Assembly: GCF_030817015.1 (NCBI RefSeq) | Contig: NZ_JAUSYS010000001.1 | Coordinates: forward strand, 372,001-436,000 | DNA from: Arthrobacter sp. V1I7 | GTDB lineage: Bacteria > Actinomycetota > Actinomycetes > Actinomycetales > Micrococcaceae | Length of the DNA stretch: 64,000 nt | Direction: 5' to 3' | Part shown: piece after piece, positions 44,641 to 56,679 of the stretch | Position numbering within the stretch: position 1 is the first letter of the stretch | Layout: every line of letters starts with the position of its first letter | Notes under the pieces: generated by a model | Told to the model about the DNA's origin: nothing | What the model saw: only the letters and a program-made list of their open reading frames with translations | The model's database searches: none | Made by a program: the position numbers and the translations under genes

Positions 44641-45747
44641 CTACTTGCCGAGTACAGCCGGCACTGGCCCGTCCGACGAGCGCACGATCAGGCTGGAGGG
44701 CAGGACATGCGCCTCTGGCGGGGAGGCATCCCCGTTGATGCGGGCTACGAGCTGTTGGGCCGCTACGGCGCCCAGCTCCCGCACCGGCTGCCGGATCATG
44801 GTCAGCGGCGGCTCCATCACGGCGGCCCAAGGACTGTCATCAAAGCCGATCAGCGATACGTCTTTCAGCAGCCGCAGATTGCGCGCCCGGAGTGCATGAA
44901 GCGCTCCCACGGTGGCCTCAGTCTCGGTAGTAAAGATTGCGGTTGGCGGATCCGCGAGTGCCAGCATGCCGCTGACAGCCCGGGTAGCTTGTCCTTCGTT
45001 TTTCAGGACGTGGGTCACCAGGGCGGTATCGAAAGGTATCCCGGCTTCTTCCAGGGCGTCGAGGTAGCCACGCAGGCGTTCGCCGTCGCTCCACAGGGCC
45101 TCGTCGAGGATGTGGTGCATCTGCTCGAGATCGGTTGCCGGACTGAGGGTCACCGGGCCCCAGGCAAAGGCAATTCTCCGGTGGCCGTTCTGGATAAGGG
45201 AGGCGACGGCGGCTCGGGCCGCCTCACGGTTGTCGATCACGACCGAATCGGTATCGAGGCTATCCACCAAGCGGTCAATCAGGACTACGGGAATACCGCG
45301 CTCCATGGCGTTGGTTAGGTGCGAGACATCGTCATTCCGACCCGCGGCCGAAGCCACCACCAGGCCGTCAACCTGTTTGGCGAGCAGTACGCCGATAGCG
45401 TCCCGCTCCAGCTCCAGTTTCTCGTCCGTGCTCAGGATGATGGCATCGTAGCCGGCCAGCTTTGCAGTTTCCGAAATGCCTTTGAGGACGCCGGAGAAGA
45501 ACGGGTTGGCGACGTCTGCCAGCACGATTCCGAGCGTCTTGGTGACGCCCGTCGTCATGCTCCGCGCCAAGGTGTTGGGTTTATAGCCCAATCGCTCTGC
45601 GGCGAGCATCACCTTGGCGCGGGTCGCATCACTAACCGAGCCGTAATTTCCAAGGGTACGGGCGACCGTCGCCCTGCCTACGCCTGCAGCGGCGGCAACG
45701 TCTGTGATGGTCGGAGCAGCGTCATGGTGCTGATGGTCCGACGACAT
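44641..45747 (-). CDS. LacI-family regulator of the fructosamine regulon
   Basis: 368 residues. HTH TITDVAAAAGVGRATVARTL at about residues 14-33, hinge LGYKPNTLARSMTTG, then a sugar-sensing domain (IGFDDSPWAAVMEPPLTMIR). It is 63 bp after the kinase gene and between two near-identical palindromes, one before each operon, so it should repress both. Inducer probably a fructosamine or its 6-phosphate. Confidence 0.92.
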   Translation of the reverse strand: MSSDHQHHDAAPTITDVAAAAGVGRATVARTLGNYGSVSDATRAKVMLAAERLGYKPNTLARSMTTGVTKTLGIVLADVANPFFSGVLKGISETAKLAGYDAIILSTDEKLELERDAIGVLLAKQVDGLVVASAAGRNDDVSHLTNAMERGIPVVLIDRLVDSLDTDSVVIDNREAARAAVASLIQNGHRRIAFAWGPVTLSPATDLEQMHHILDEALWSDGERLRGYLDALEEAGIPFDTALVTHVLKNEGQATRAVSGMLALADPPTAIFTTETEATVGALHALRARNLRLLKDVSLIGFDDSPWAAVMEPPLTMIRQPVRELGAVAAQQLVARINGDASPPEAHVLPSSLIVRSSDGPVPAVLGK

Positions 45748-45810
45748 CCAGCTTCCCTTCTATGTCACGGGATCCGCAATGGCGTCCCGGCGCAGTTGTT
45801 TGTTCCTGCA

Positions 45811-46689
45811 TCAGATCCTAGTTGGTGCAGCGACGGGTCGTCCGTATCCGAAGGCGCCCTCCACATAACACTGCTCCGCAGCAGTGCCGGCTGCAAAGGC
45901 CAGAGCCTCCCGAAGGCTGTCGGGGGATGGCCGGGAGTGCCTCGTCCAGCCGGCTTTGAGGAGGCTTACCACCAGCCCGGTCAAGAAGGCATCACCGCAG
46001 CCCATGGTGTCCGCGAACCGCAGGGCGTCCGTCGGAGCGGCCTTTTGGGTAAGGAAGTCGTTTCCGTCGAACAACACGGCCCCGTCTGCTCCCTTGGTAC
46101 CGACCGCCAGGGAGGCACCTGCGGCAACGACCCGCCGCAGCTCATGTTCCGCGGAGTGCAGGTTATGACCCCCCAGCGAAAGCAGTGCCAGATCGATGAA
46201 TGGGGCTGTCCGTCGAAGATACTGGTCTGTTCGCCGTTCCGGTTCGGAAGAGTAGTCAAAGCTGACCAGCGTGCCGGCAGTCCGCACGGCCGGAAGCTGC
46301 GGTTCTGACGCCGAATAGACGCTCGAATGCACGAGATCCGCCGTGGCCAGGTAGGCGAGGTGCTCCGGTTCCAGCGTGAAGGGCTGGCTTATGGTGACGC
46401 CTCCGTCGTTCCAGCCTAGAAATATCCGGTCGCCGTCGACAACCTTGATCTCGCTCACACCGTTGGGGCCTTCCCGGATGACGCAGCGGCTGATATCCAC
46501 TCCCTCCTCCTGTAGTGCAGAGCGGACAAAGTCCCCATGCACGTCGCTGCCGAAAACGCCGAGGTAGGCGGAGTCCACGCCCAGGCGGCGCGCCAGAACT
46601 GCGAAGTTAACGCAGTTCCCCCCTGGGTAAATAACCCTGCGGTCAAGAAAGCGGTCCACAATGTTGTCCCCGAAGCCGATTACTTTCAT
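45811..46689 (-). CDS. PfkB-family fructosamine kinase (FrlD-like)
   Basis: 292 residues. Resembles E. coli fructoselysine 6-kinase: VIGFGDNIVDRF at the start, VIYPGGNCVNFAVLARRLG, and the anion-hole/catalytic motif FADTMGCGDAFLTG (base Asp). The ATG at 46689 is chosen; the frame to 47316 lies inside the deglycase gene. Predicted to phosphorylate C6 of an imported fructosyl amino acid. It lies 94 bp after the deglycase gene and before lacI. The exact amino acid part is unknown. Confidence 0.88.
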   Translation of the reverse strand: MKVIGFGDNIVDRFLDRRVIYPGGNCVNFAVLARRLGVDSAYLGVFGSDVHGDFVRSALQEEGVDISRCVIREGPNGVSEIKVVDGDRIFLGWNDGGVTISQPFTLEPEHLAYLATADLVHSSVYSASEPQLPAVRTAGTLVSFDYSSEPERRTDQYLRRTAPFIDLALLSLGGHNLHSAEHELRRVVAAGASLAVGTKGADGAVLFDGNDFLTQKAAPTDALRFADTMGCGDAFLTGLVVSLLKAGWTRHSRPSPDSLREALAFAAGTAAEQCYVEGAFGYGRPVAAPTRI

Positions 46690-46783
46690 GCTCTTCCTGT
46701 CTCGACGCTGCGGGCCCGGGCCGGCCGGGCCCGCAGTGCTCGGTGCCATGCCCCGGCGGCGGGGTGCGGCGAACGGTCTGGCC

Positions 46784-47785
46784 TCAGTATTCAACGACGC
46801 GGTAGTAGCGGCGCAGGTCAAGGGAGTGATTGCGGACCCGTTCGAGGTGCTTGCTGATCCGGTCAACCACGGTGTCCATGACCAAAGGTGCCAACAGGCC
46901 GCGGAACCGGGGGCTGATGCCCGGCAGTTCGTAGTCCTTTGTATCCAGGAGGGTGGTGTTTTTGTTGTAGTTCTCTGCGAACTTCGCCACCCGTTCCATG
47001 AGCGGCCGGCTTTCGTCCTCGCCGAGGAAAAGCATAAGGCTCGTATCTTCCTCGATGAGTTCCAGGGATCCATGGAAAAATTCGGCACCGTGGACGCGCG
47101 TAGTCCGGAGCCACTGCATTTCTTCGAGAATGCACATGGAGTACAGGTATGTGAAGCCCCAAAGGTTCCCGGCGCCGACGAGGAAATGGTAGTCTGCGTC
47201 CTTGTTTTTCTCGGCGAAAGCTTCCGCTGCGGGCTCGGCTTGGCGGGCGACGCCAACGAGGGTTTCGGGGATGGTCTGCAACTCCGCCGCAAACTCCTCA
47301 TAGCCTTCAAACTCACCGCGCGCGGCGAGCAGGCGCGTAGTCAGGAGCAGCAACGGAATGTCGAACGGCCAGGTCTTCGGTTCGGTGACCAAGGCCACGT
47401 CCAGCGCCTTGGCAAACGGGCTGTCACCGAACCCCGTGAACCCCACCGTGTAGGCACCTTTGGCCTTGGCAAAATCGATGGATTCGATGACGTCTTCGGT
47501 GGTTCCGGAAACGGACGCGAAAACGGCGACGCTGCCCGGCCCGAAGGTGGGATCTTCGGTCAGCATAAGCTCTTTGCCGATAGAAGCTCGAACGGGCAGG
47601 GTGGAACGCGAGCGGATGAAATGCTCGTAGGGGAGCATGGCGGCGTAGGTACCACCGGCACCGATCAGGAAGACATTCTCGAAGTCCCGCTCCTGCAGCG
47701 AGTCCACAAGCTGTTCGATCTGTCCTTGCAGCGCCAGAGCGCTGCGGGTCTGGAGTAGGAATTTCTCTTCATTAAAGCCCAGCAC
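46784..47785 (-). CDS. SIS-domain fructosamine-6-phosphate deglycase (FrlB-like)
   Basis: 333 residues with two sugar-isomerase (SIS) domains: FLIGAGGTYAAMLPYEHF and VAVFASVSGTTEDVIESI (first), FLVGAGNLWGFTYLYSM and RVHGAEFFHGSLELIEEDTS (second). This layout matches FrlB/FraB, which split fructose-amino acid 6-phosphates to glucose 6-phosphate and free amino acid. GTG at 47785 is chosen because AAAGGA lies 6 nt upstream; the longer frame to 47899 runs through the operator. First gene of the deglycase-kinase-lacI operon. Confidence 0.88.
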   Translation of the reverse strand: MLGFNEEKFLLQTRSALALQGQIEQLVDSLQERDFENVFLIGAGGTYAAMLPYEHFIRSRSTLPVRASIGKELMLTEDPTFGPGSVAVFASVSGTTEDVIESIDFAKAKGAYTVGFTGFGDSPFAKALDVALVTEPKTWPFDIPLLLLTTRLLAARGEFEGYEEFAAELQTIPETLVGVARQAEPAAEAFAEKNKDADYHFLVGAGNLWGFTYLYSMCILEEMQWLRTTRVHGAEFFHGSLELIEEDTSLMLFLGEDESRPLMERVAKFAENYNKNTTLLDTKDYELPGISPRFRGLLAPLVMDTVVDRISKHLERVRNHSLDLRRYYRVVEY

Positions 47786-47826
47786 GAGTGGTCCTTTCGT
47801 CGTTGGAGAGCCGGTACTGGTACGTG

Positions 47827-47842
47827 GTGATACCGGTATCAC
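47827..47842. promoter_or_regulatory. LacI operator B (deglycase/kinase operon)
   Basis: GTGATACCGGTATCAC, a perfect 16-bp palindrome 42 bp before the deglycase start. Matches operator A at 15 of 16 positions. Confidence 0.85.
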
Positions 47843-48182
47843 AGCTGTCCACATCGTGTCACGCAGCGAGCTGCGCGTCAATAGGGCCTGCTTTGGCACA
47901 AAAGGATTGGCGCCGGATTGAGCACACGGGCGCCCGGATTAAGTTGGAATCGCCAGACCGCGGAATCGCAGCCTTGGAGCCGCAATCCTCACCGTCTCTG
48001 AGGCCAACGTAGAGCGAGACTTGTGGTTGGCCAGGACCGTGATCGTCATGGTTCCGATGTATGCCCCTTAAGAGGGTGGCTCTCGAGCCGCCCCTGCCTG
48101 CCGGCACGGCGAACGCGCCCGCCGGGGGCCGGGCGGACAAAGGCGCCGAGGTGCTGGATTTTGACGGGCAATCGAGAGCGGC

Positions 48183-48317
48183 ATGGAGGCGGCCAACGAC
48201 GCGGCGTTCCAGGGTACGGAGTTCGTGTCCGAGGCAGACGAGGGAACGACGGGGCCGGGAAGCTCTATCGTCGTGGACCCGGACGGCAACCCGGTCCTCG
48301 TCGATAAGCACGTCTGA
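48183..48317 (+). pseudogene. C-terminal fragment of a VOC/glyoxalase-fold protein
   Basis: The 44-codon frame reads FQGTEFVSEADEGTTGPG and ends VVDPDGNPVLVDKHV, the typical last strand pair of a VOC protein (GxEFVSEPxEGxYGPG ... DPDGNxVLVDQ). In another frame just upstream, VLDFDGQSRAAW resembles the preceding VOC strand, so a frameshift and 5' loss have occurred. No start signal. The rest of 47843-48338 holds nothing I can support. Confidence 0.55.
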
Positions 48318-48338
48318 TCTGCGAGGCGCCGCGTCCGG

Positions 48339-48911
48339 CTAGGGCAACCGCGACGGGCGCAACCGGGTCGCGTCGCCTGCACGTTCGGGGTCGAGCGGCA
48401 CTGGGCTGTTCAGCACTGCCGGCCCGCGGTGCAGGACGCCGCCGGAAAGCACCTGGCACCGCACGCCGCCCCGCCCGCGCATGGCTTTGTGCGCACCCGG
48501 GGCGAGCATCTCATCCATCCAGGCACAAGGATGGGCGGGCCGCCCGGCCTTGAGCCGCACCAGGTCCCCGCGGGATTCCAGCGCGAAGTCGTGTCCGAGC
48601 AGCGGCGCCAGCTGGGCCCCTCTGAGGACCACGTTGCGACGGGTCAGGAGCGGGTCAAGGGGTGCCGTTCCCAGCTCCGCGGCGATGGCTTCGAGAGCCT
48701 CGATCGCGAACACGGTGACTGCGGCATCCATGTGCGCGGCCTTGCCGAAGAACCGATCACCGACGATGCCCTTGCCGGCCACGAGCTCCGCGTGCTCGGC
48801 ATCTGCGGTGGGGACGTCGGCTGCGCCCTGGCGTGCGCGCCCGAAGTAGGCGTGCGCCGGCGACACGAGCAGATGCAGGACCTCCACGTCGTACCTGTAG
48901 CTAGCCGTCAT
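48339..48911 (-). CDS. MOSC-domain protein
   Basis: 190 residues. MOSC (molybdenum cofactor sulfurase C-terminal) fold: LVAGKGIVGDRFFGKAAH, LTRRNVVLRGAQLAPLLG and CAWMDEMLAPGAHKAMRGRG, with the conserved Cys in HPCAWMDE. MOSC proteins bind molybdenum cofactor or move sulfur, and many act on N-hydroxylated compounds; the substrate here is unknown. It stands alone, convergent with the VOC relic and divergent from the glycine-riboswitch operon. Confidence 0.85.
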   Translation of the reverse strand: MTASYRYDVEVLHLLVSPAHAYFGRARQGAADVPTADAEHAELVAGKGIVGDRFFGKAAHMDAAVTVFAIEALEAIAAELGTAPLDPLLTRRNVVLRGAQLAPLLGHDFALESRGDLVRLKAGRPAHPCAWMDEMLAPGAHKAMRGRGGVRCQVLSGGVLHRGPAVLNSPVPLDPERAGDATRLRPSRLP

Positions 48912-49044
48912 CCTCCAAAACTATCGTCTCGCGCAGGCCTAAGCGTTCTGGGGCATCCTGGTGAACCCCGGTGGACTCAATTTTGCATCCCGCCCGCGCA
49001 ACGGGTAAGGTGTGAGCCGTGTCACCCACCAGTGGCACGGCTTA

Positions 49045-49250
49045 TGATCTGCGGCGGGAGAGTCCTGCCGGTACGTTCAGCAGGCGCCGTAGGAGCAAAT
49101 CCTCCCCAGGAAACTCTCAGGCCCACGTACCGCCGCGGCAAGGCAACTCTGGAAAGCAGTCCGGGAAACCGGGCTCACCGACGGTGCAAGTGGCGCGCTG
49201 CTAACAGCAGGGCAAAACGGAAACTCTCAGGTCCAATACAGAGCGGGGAG
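49045..49250 (+). ncRNA. Tandem glycine riboswitch
   Basis: Two glycine aptamers in a row before gcvP. Aptamer 1 (about 49050-49130) has GCGGGAGAG, the GCCGTAGGAGCAA turn and GGAAACTCTCAGG. Aptamer 2 (about 49140-49245) has GGCAACTCTGGAAAG, CACCGACGGTGCAAG and GGAAACTCTCAGG. The paired elements and the short linker are the standard cooperative arrangement, which in gcv operons switches expression on when glycine is high. The expression platform probably includes the hairpin at 49265-49282. Confidence 0.93.
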
Positions 49251-49264
49251 GAACCCGAATCATC

Positions 49265-49282
49265 GTGGCGCTTTGGCGCCAC
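49265..49282 (+). promoter_or_regulatory. Hairpin between riboswitch and gcvP start
   Basis: GTGGCGC (49265-49271) pairs with GCGCCAC (49276-49282) around TTTG, 9 bp before the GGAG of gcvP. Position suits an expression-platform hairpin that exposes or hides the ribosome site; no T tract, so translational control is more likely than termination. Confidence 0.5.
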
Positions 49283-49302
49283 CTGAATTATGGAGTTCCT
49301 CA

Positions 49303-52149
<2,847 letters not shown>

Positions 52150-52159
52150 GGATCCCCTG

Positions 52160-53323
52160 ATGACTGAGAACTACACCGCACTCTATGAAGAGCACAAGAA
52201 GGCCGGCGCCTCCTTCACGGACTTCGGCGGTTGGCAGATGCCCCTGAAGTACAACTCCGAGCTGTCCGAGCACCACGCTGTGCGCAACGCCGCGGGCCTG
52301 TTCGATCTCTCCCACATGGGCGAAGTCTGGGTCACCGGCCCGGACGCCGCCGCCTTTCTGGACTACGCACTGGCCGGCAAACTGTCGGCCTTGGCCGTGG
52401 GCAAGGCCAAGTACTCGCTGATCTGCCAGGAAGACGGCGGCATCATCGATGACCTGATCACGTACCGCCTCCCCGCGGCTGCGGATGGAACAGCGAAGTA
52501 CCTGGTGGTCCCCAACGCCGGCAACGCCGTGGTGGTCGCCGCAGCACTGGCCGAACGGGCCGGGTCTGGCAAAGAGGGAGGATTCGACGTTACGGTGGAG
52601 GACGTTTCCGCCGAGACGTCGCTGATCGCCGTCCAGGGACCGAACGCAGAGGCCATCCTGCTGACGCTGGTCCCGGCGGAGCAGCACGCGCTGGTCACGG
52701 AGCTCAAGTACTACGCCGCCGTCGAGGTAGGCATCACCGTCAACGGCACTGTCGAGGAGCTCCTGCTGGCCCGCACCGGCTACACCGGCGAGGACGGCTT
52801 CGAGATCTACATTCCCAACGAGGACGCAGCCGGCCTGTGGCAGGCATTGTTGGAAACCGGCGCCGGCCACGGCCTCATCCCCGCGGGCTTGGCCTGCCGC
52901 GACTCGCTCCGCCTCGAGGCGGGCATGCCGCTGTACGGCAACGAGCTCTCCCGGGAAGGTAACCCCTATGCGGCAGGCCTGGGCCCGGTTGTCTCGCTCG
53001 CCAAGGAATCGGACTTCATCGGCAAGGCGGCCCTGAGCGAGCTCAAGGCAGCCGGTGCAGGAGCCACCACGGGCCGCAAGCTGGTGGGCCTCAAGGGCCT
53101 CGGCCGCCGCGCCGGCCGCGGCCACTACCCGGTCCTCAAGGACGGCAACGTTGTCGGCGAAGTCACCTCCGGCCAGCCCAGCCCGAGCCTGGGCTACCCC
53201 ATTGCCATGGCCTATGTCGACGTCGCGTTCACCGAGCCCGGCACGGCCCTGGACGTCGACCTGCGCGGCAAGGCAGAGCCGTTCGAAGTCGTGGCACTGC
53301 CGTTCTACAAGCGCGCAAAGTAG
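52160..53323 (+). CDS. gcvT: Aminomethyltransferase, T protein
   Basis: Transfers the methylene unit from aminomethyl-GcvH to tetrahydrofolate and releases ammonia. 387 residues. FDLSHMGEVWVTGPDAAAFL and the folate-site Asp in DLITYRLP; ARTGYTGEDGFEIYIP is diagnostic. The ATG at 52160 is used; the upstream frame from 51926 is inside gcvP. Followed by a repeat-containing gap before gcvH. Confidence 0.96.
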   Translation: MTENYTALYEEHKKAGASFTDFGGWQMPLKYNSELSEHHAVRNAAGLFDLSHMGEVWVTGPDAAAFLDYALAGKLSALAVGKAKYSLICQEDGGIIDDLITYRLPAAADGTAKYLVVPNAGNAVVVAAALAERAGSGKEGGFDVTVEDVSAETSLIAVQGPNAEAILLTLVPAEQHALVTELKYYAAVEVGITVNGTVEELLLARTGYTGEDGFEIYIPNEDAAGLWQALLETGAGHGLIPAGLACRDSLRLEAGMPLYGNELSREGNPYAAGLGPVVSLAKESDFIGKAALSELKAAGAGATTGRKLVGLKGLGRRAGRGHYPVLKDGNVVGEVTSGQPSPSLGYPIAMAYVDVAFTEPGTALDVDLRGKAEPFEVVALPFYKRAK

Positions 53324-53338
53324 CCAACCCCCACCAGA

Positions 53339-53413
53339 CGCTCTCTCACTTCCTGCAGGGTTTGAGCCAACGCTCTCTCACATCTTGCAGGGATTGAGCC
53401 AGCGCTCTCTCAC
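53339..53413 (+). repeat. 2.3 copies of a 32-bp direct repeat between gcvT and gcvH
   Basis: CGCTCTCTCAC starts at 53339, 53371 and 53403; the first two copies continue with TGCAGGG and TTGAGCCA, differing at about four positions. The third copy stops after the 11-mer. Spaced exactly 32 bp. It lies in the only gap over 100 bp between gcvT and lipA apart from that before sdaA. Confidence 0.85.
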
Positions 53414-53439
53414 TTTCGCAAACCAAATTAAGGACACAT

Positions 53440-53823
53440 ATGAGCAAGGTTGTTGCTGAACTGAAGTACTCCGCAGAGCACGAGTGGGTTGCTGCGGACG
53501 GATCCGGCCCTGTCGGGATCGGCATTTCGGCCGTGGCCGCCGATGCCCTGGGTGACATTGTGTACGTGGACCTGCCCGAGGTGGGCTCGGCGGTGACCGC
53601 GGGGGAGACCTGCGGCGAGGTGGAGTCCACCAAGTCCGTCTCGGACCTGTATGCCCCGGTGACGGGCGAGGTCGTGGAAATCAATCCCGCCGTCGTGAGC
53701 GACCCCGCGCTGATTAACAGCGACCCGTACGGTGCCGGCTGGCTGTTCAAGGTCGCTGTGACCGAAGAAGGTCCGCTGATGTCCGCTGAAGAGTACGCAG
53801 CAACCAACGGCGGCGAACTGTGA
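53440..53823 (+). CDS. gcvH: Glycine cleavage H protein
   Basis: Lipoyl carrier of the glycine cleavage system, 127 residues. The lipoylated lysine is Lys65 in [18 protein letters not shown] after AAGGA. Overlaps glyA by 4 nt (GTGA). Its lipoyl group would be made by lipA at 56680 in the same operon. Confidence 0.96.
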   Translation: MSKVVAELKYSAEHEWVAADGSGPVGIGISAVAADALGDIVYVDLPEVGSAVTAGETCGEVESTKSVSDLYAPVTGEVVEINPAVVSDPALINSDPYGAGWLFKVAVTEEGPLMSAEEYAATNGGEL

Positions 53824-55148
53824 GCGCCCCGGCCGGCACCGCGACGGTGACGTTCGAGCAGGTCGTCGCCCCGTCCCTGGACGCGGACCTGGCCGCGCTG
53901 GACCCGGAGATCGCCGCGAAGATCGACGATGAGCTGACCCGCCAGCGGGACGGCCTGGAGATGATCGCCTCGGAGAACCACACCGCCAAGGCCGTGATGC
54001 AGGCGCAGGGCTCTGTGCTGACCAACAAGTACGCCGAGGGCTACCCGGGCAAGCGCTACTACGGCGGCTGCGAGCACGTGGACGTGATCGAACAGCTCGC
54101 GATCGACCGGGTCAAGGCCCTGTTCGGTGCCGGGTACGCGAACGTGCAGCCGCACTCCGGCGCGCAGGCCAACGCCTCCGTGATGCACGCCCTGATCCGT
54201 CCGGGCGACACCATCATGGGCCTGAACCTGGCGCACGGCGGGCACCTCACGCACGGCATGAAGATCAACTTCTCCGGCCGGCTGTACAACGTGATCCCGT
54301 ACCAGGTCCGCGAAGAGGACCACCGGATCGACATGGCCGAGGTGGAGCGCCTCGCGCAGGAGCACAAGCCGGCCCTGATCGTGGCCGGCTGGTCCGCGTA
54401 CGCCCGGCAGCTGGACTTCGCGGAGTTCCGCCGGATCGCCGATTCCGTAGGCGCCTACCTGATGGTGGACATGGCGCACTTCGCCGGGCTGGTCGCCGCC
54501 GGGCTGCACCCCTCACCGGTGCCGCACGCGCACGTGGCCACCTCCACGACGCACAAGACCCTCGCCGGTCCGCGCGGCGGGATCATCCTGACCAACGACG
54601 CCGACATCGCCAAGAAGATCAACTCGGCCGTGTTCCCCGGCCAGCAGGGCGGCCCGCTGGAGCACGTCATCGCCGGGAAGGCCGTGGCCTTCAAGATCGC
54701 CGCGTCGCCGGAATTCAAGGAACGCCAGGAACGCGTCCTGGCCGGCGCCCGGATCCTGGCCGAACGGCTCATCCAGCCCGACGTCACGGCGAAGGGGATA
54801 TCCGTGATCTCCGGCGGCACCGACGTGCACCTGGTCCTGGTGGACCTGCGCCACTGTGAACTGGATGGCCAGCAGGCCGAGGACCGGCTCGCGGCCATTG
54901 ACATCACCGTCAACCGCAACGCCGTGCCGTTCGATCCGCGCCCGCCGATGGTCACCTCGGGGCTGCGCATCGGTACGCCGGCGCTGGCCACCCGCGGTTT
55001 CGGCGAAGCGGCCTTTGCCGAGGTCGCGGAGATCATCGCCGAGGCCCTGATCGCCGACGCCGGCGCGGACCTGTCGGCGCTGCGCTCCCGGGTGGAGGCC
55101 CTCGCCGCCGCCCACCCGCTCTACCCTTCGGTTGCAAACCTCTCCTAG
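53820..55148 (+). CDS. glyA: Serine hydroxymethyltransferase
   Basis: Interconverts glycine + methylene-THF and serine. 442 residues. PLP lysine in [34 protein letters not shown] and [12 protein letters not shown] are family signatures. GTG start overlapping gcvH stop. In this operon it would join the C1 unit released by GcvPTH to a second glycine, giving serine for SdaA. Confidence 0.97.
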   Translation: MSAPAGTATVTFEQVVAPSLDADLAALDPEIAAKIDDELTRQRDGLEMIASENHTAKAVMQAQGSVLTNKYAEGYPGKRYYGGCEHVDVIEQLAIDRVKALFGAGYANVQPHSGAQANASVMHALIRPGDTIMGLNLAHGGHLTHGMKINFSGRLYNVIPYQVREEDHRIDMAEVERLAQEHKPALIVAGWSAYARQLDFAEFRRIADSVGAYLMVDMAHFAGLVAAGLHPSPVPHAHVATSTTHKTLAGPRGGIILTNDADIAKKINSAVFPGQQGGPLEHVIAGKAVAFKIAASPEFKERQERVLAGARILAERLIQPDVTAKGISVISGGTDVHLVLVDLRHCELDGQQAEDRLAAIDITVNRNAVPFDPRPPMVTSGLRIGTPALATRGFGEAAFAEVAEIIAEALIADAGADLSALRSRVEALAAAHPLYPSVANLS

Positions 55149-55166
55149 CGCGGAGGGGGCGCTTTA

Positions 55167-55206
55167 CCGCACCGGTACCGGGCATTGGAGGCCGGGACCG
55201 GTGCGG
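55167..55206 (+). terminator. Hairpin after glyA, possible partial terminator
   Basis: CCGCACCGGT (55167-55176) pairs with ACCGGTGCGG (55197-55206) around a 20-nt loop. No T tract; it may only weaken read-through from glyA into sdaA or act as an RNA-stability element. Confidence 0.4.
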
Positions 55207-55268
55207 CTCAGCCCCGCTGCAAAGCCGTTGCCCATCATTCTCTTTTCTTTCCGCGGAAGGTACACATC

Positions 55269-56666
55269 ATGGCTGTTGGAGTCTTTGACCTTTTTTCCAT
55301 CGGCATAGGACCGTCCAGTTCACACACGGTGGGCCCCATGCGGGCCGCAGCCGTGTTTGCCGAGGAGCTCAAATCCCTTGGCAAGCTGGCGGACGCTGCG
55401 TCGCTGCGGGTGGACCTCTACGGCTCCCTCGCCGCCACCGGGCACGGCCACGGCACCATGACCGCGATCCTGCTGGGCCTGGAGGGCTTCCACCCGGAGC
55501 TGATCCTGCCCGAGGACGTGGAGGAACGGCTGGCCGCGATCGCCGAAACCGGAACGCTGCAGCTGGCCGGATCCGTTCCGTTGCCCTACGGGGTCAAGGA
55601 CATGGTGCTGCGCCCGCTGACCATCCTGCCGCGGCACACCAACGGCATGACGTTCACGGTGTCCGGCGCCGACGGCGAAGTCCTGCACAGTGCCACCTTC
55701 TTTTCGGTCGGCGGTGGCTTCATCGTGAGTGAGGGCGAGGAGGACGCCGCGCTCAAGGAACTCGACGAGTCCAAGAAAGAGCTACCGCTGCCGTTCCGCA
55801 CCGCTGCGGAGCTGCTGGAACACTGCCAGTCCAGGGGCCTCTCGATCGGCGAGGTCATGTTCATCAACGAGCGTGCCTCCCGCTCGGAGGAGGAGATCCG
55901 CGAGGGCCTGCTGCACATCTACTCCGTGATGGAGGGCTGTGTCCAGGTCAGCCTCGGACGCGTTGGCCTGCTGCCCGGCGGGCTGAAGGTCCGCCGTCGG
56001 GCTCCCGACTGGCATGACCGCCTGCTGAAGGAGGACAAGGACCGGGACCCGAAGTACTGGCAGGAATGGGTCAACCTGATCGCCCTCGCCGTCAACGAGG
56101 AAAACGCTTCCGGCGGCCGGGTGGTCACCGCGCCCACGAACGGCGCGGCCGGCATCATCCCGGCGGTGCTCTACTACGCCCTGCACTTCGCCCCGGGCAT
56201 GGACAAGGCCACGCAGCAGGACCGCGACGACGTCGTGGTGAAGTTCCTGCTCACCGCCGCCGCCGTCGGGGTGCTCTATAAGGAGCAGGCTTCGATTTCC
56301 GGGGCGGAGGTGGGCTGCCAGGGCGAGGTGGGATCGGCGTCGTCGATGGCCGCCGCCGGCCTGGCCGAGGTGATGGGCGGGACGCCGGCGCAGGTGGAGA
56401 ACGCCGCGGAGATCGCGATGGAGCACAACCTGGGACTGACCTGCGACCCCATCGGCGGGCTCGTCCAGATCCCCTGCATCGAACGCAACGCGATCGCCGC
56501 CGCGAAGGCGATCAACGCCGCCAAGATGGCGCTCTGGGGTGACGGGTCGCACCGGGTGTCGCTGGACGAGGTCATCGTGACCATGCGTGAGACCGGCAAG
56601 GACATGAGCTCCAAATACAAGGAAACGGCCATGGGCGGCCTCGCCGTCAACGTCGTCGAATGCTGA
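55269..56666 (+). CDS. sdaA: L-serine ammonia-lyase (iron-sulfur, single chain)
   Basis: Deaminates L-serine to pyruvate using a [4Fe-4S] cluster. 465 residues with beta domain first ([19 protein letters not shown]) then the alpha domain; cluster cysteines likely in [26 protein letters not shown] and [12 protein letters not shown] at 55269; the frame from 55185 covers leader sequence. In this operon it turns serine made by GlyA into pyruvate, completing glycine-to-pyruvate conversion. Confidence 0.95.
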   Translation: MAVGVFDLFSIGIGPSSSHTVGPMRAAAVFAEELKSLGKLADAASLRVDLYGSLAATGHGHGTMTAILLGLEGFHPELILPEDVEERLAAIAETGTLQLAGSVPLPYGVKDMVLRPLTILPRHTNGMTFTVSGADGEVLHSATFFSVGGGFIVSEGEEDAALKELDESKKELPLPFRTAAELLEHCQSRGLSIGEVMFINERASRSEEEIREGLLHIYSVMEGCVQVSLGRVGLLPGGLKVRRRAPDWHDRLLKEDKDRDPKYWQEWVNLIALAVNEENASGGRVVTAPTNGAAGIIPAVLYYALHFAPGMDKATQQDRDDVVVKFLLTAAAVGVLYKEQASISGAEVGCQGEVGSASSMAAAGLAEVMGGTPAQVENAAEIAMEHNLGLTCDPIGGLVQIPCIERNAIAAAKAINAAKMALWGDGSHRVSLDEVIVTMRETGKDMSSKYKETAMGGLAVNVVEC

Positions 56667-56679
56667 AGGAAAGAAAACA

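Noticed and set aside
46661..47758. 365-codon plus-strand frame
   Set aside because: Antisense to the deglycase gene.
53339..53413. CRISPR array
   Set aside because: Only 2.3 copies, and the spacer-like parts are themselves similar; no cas genes.
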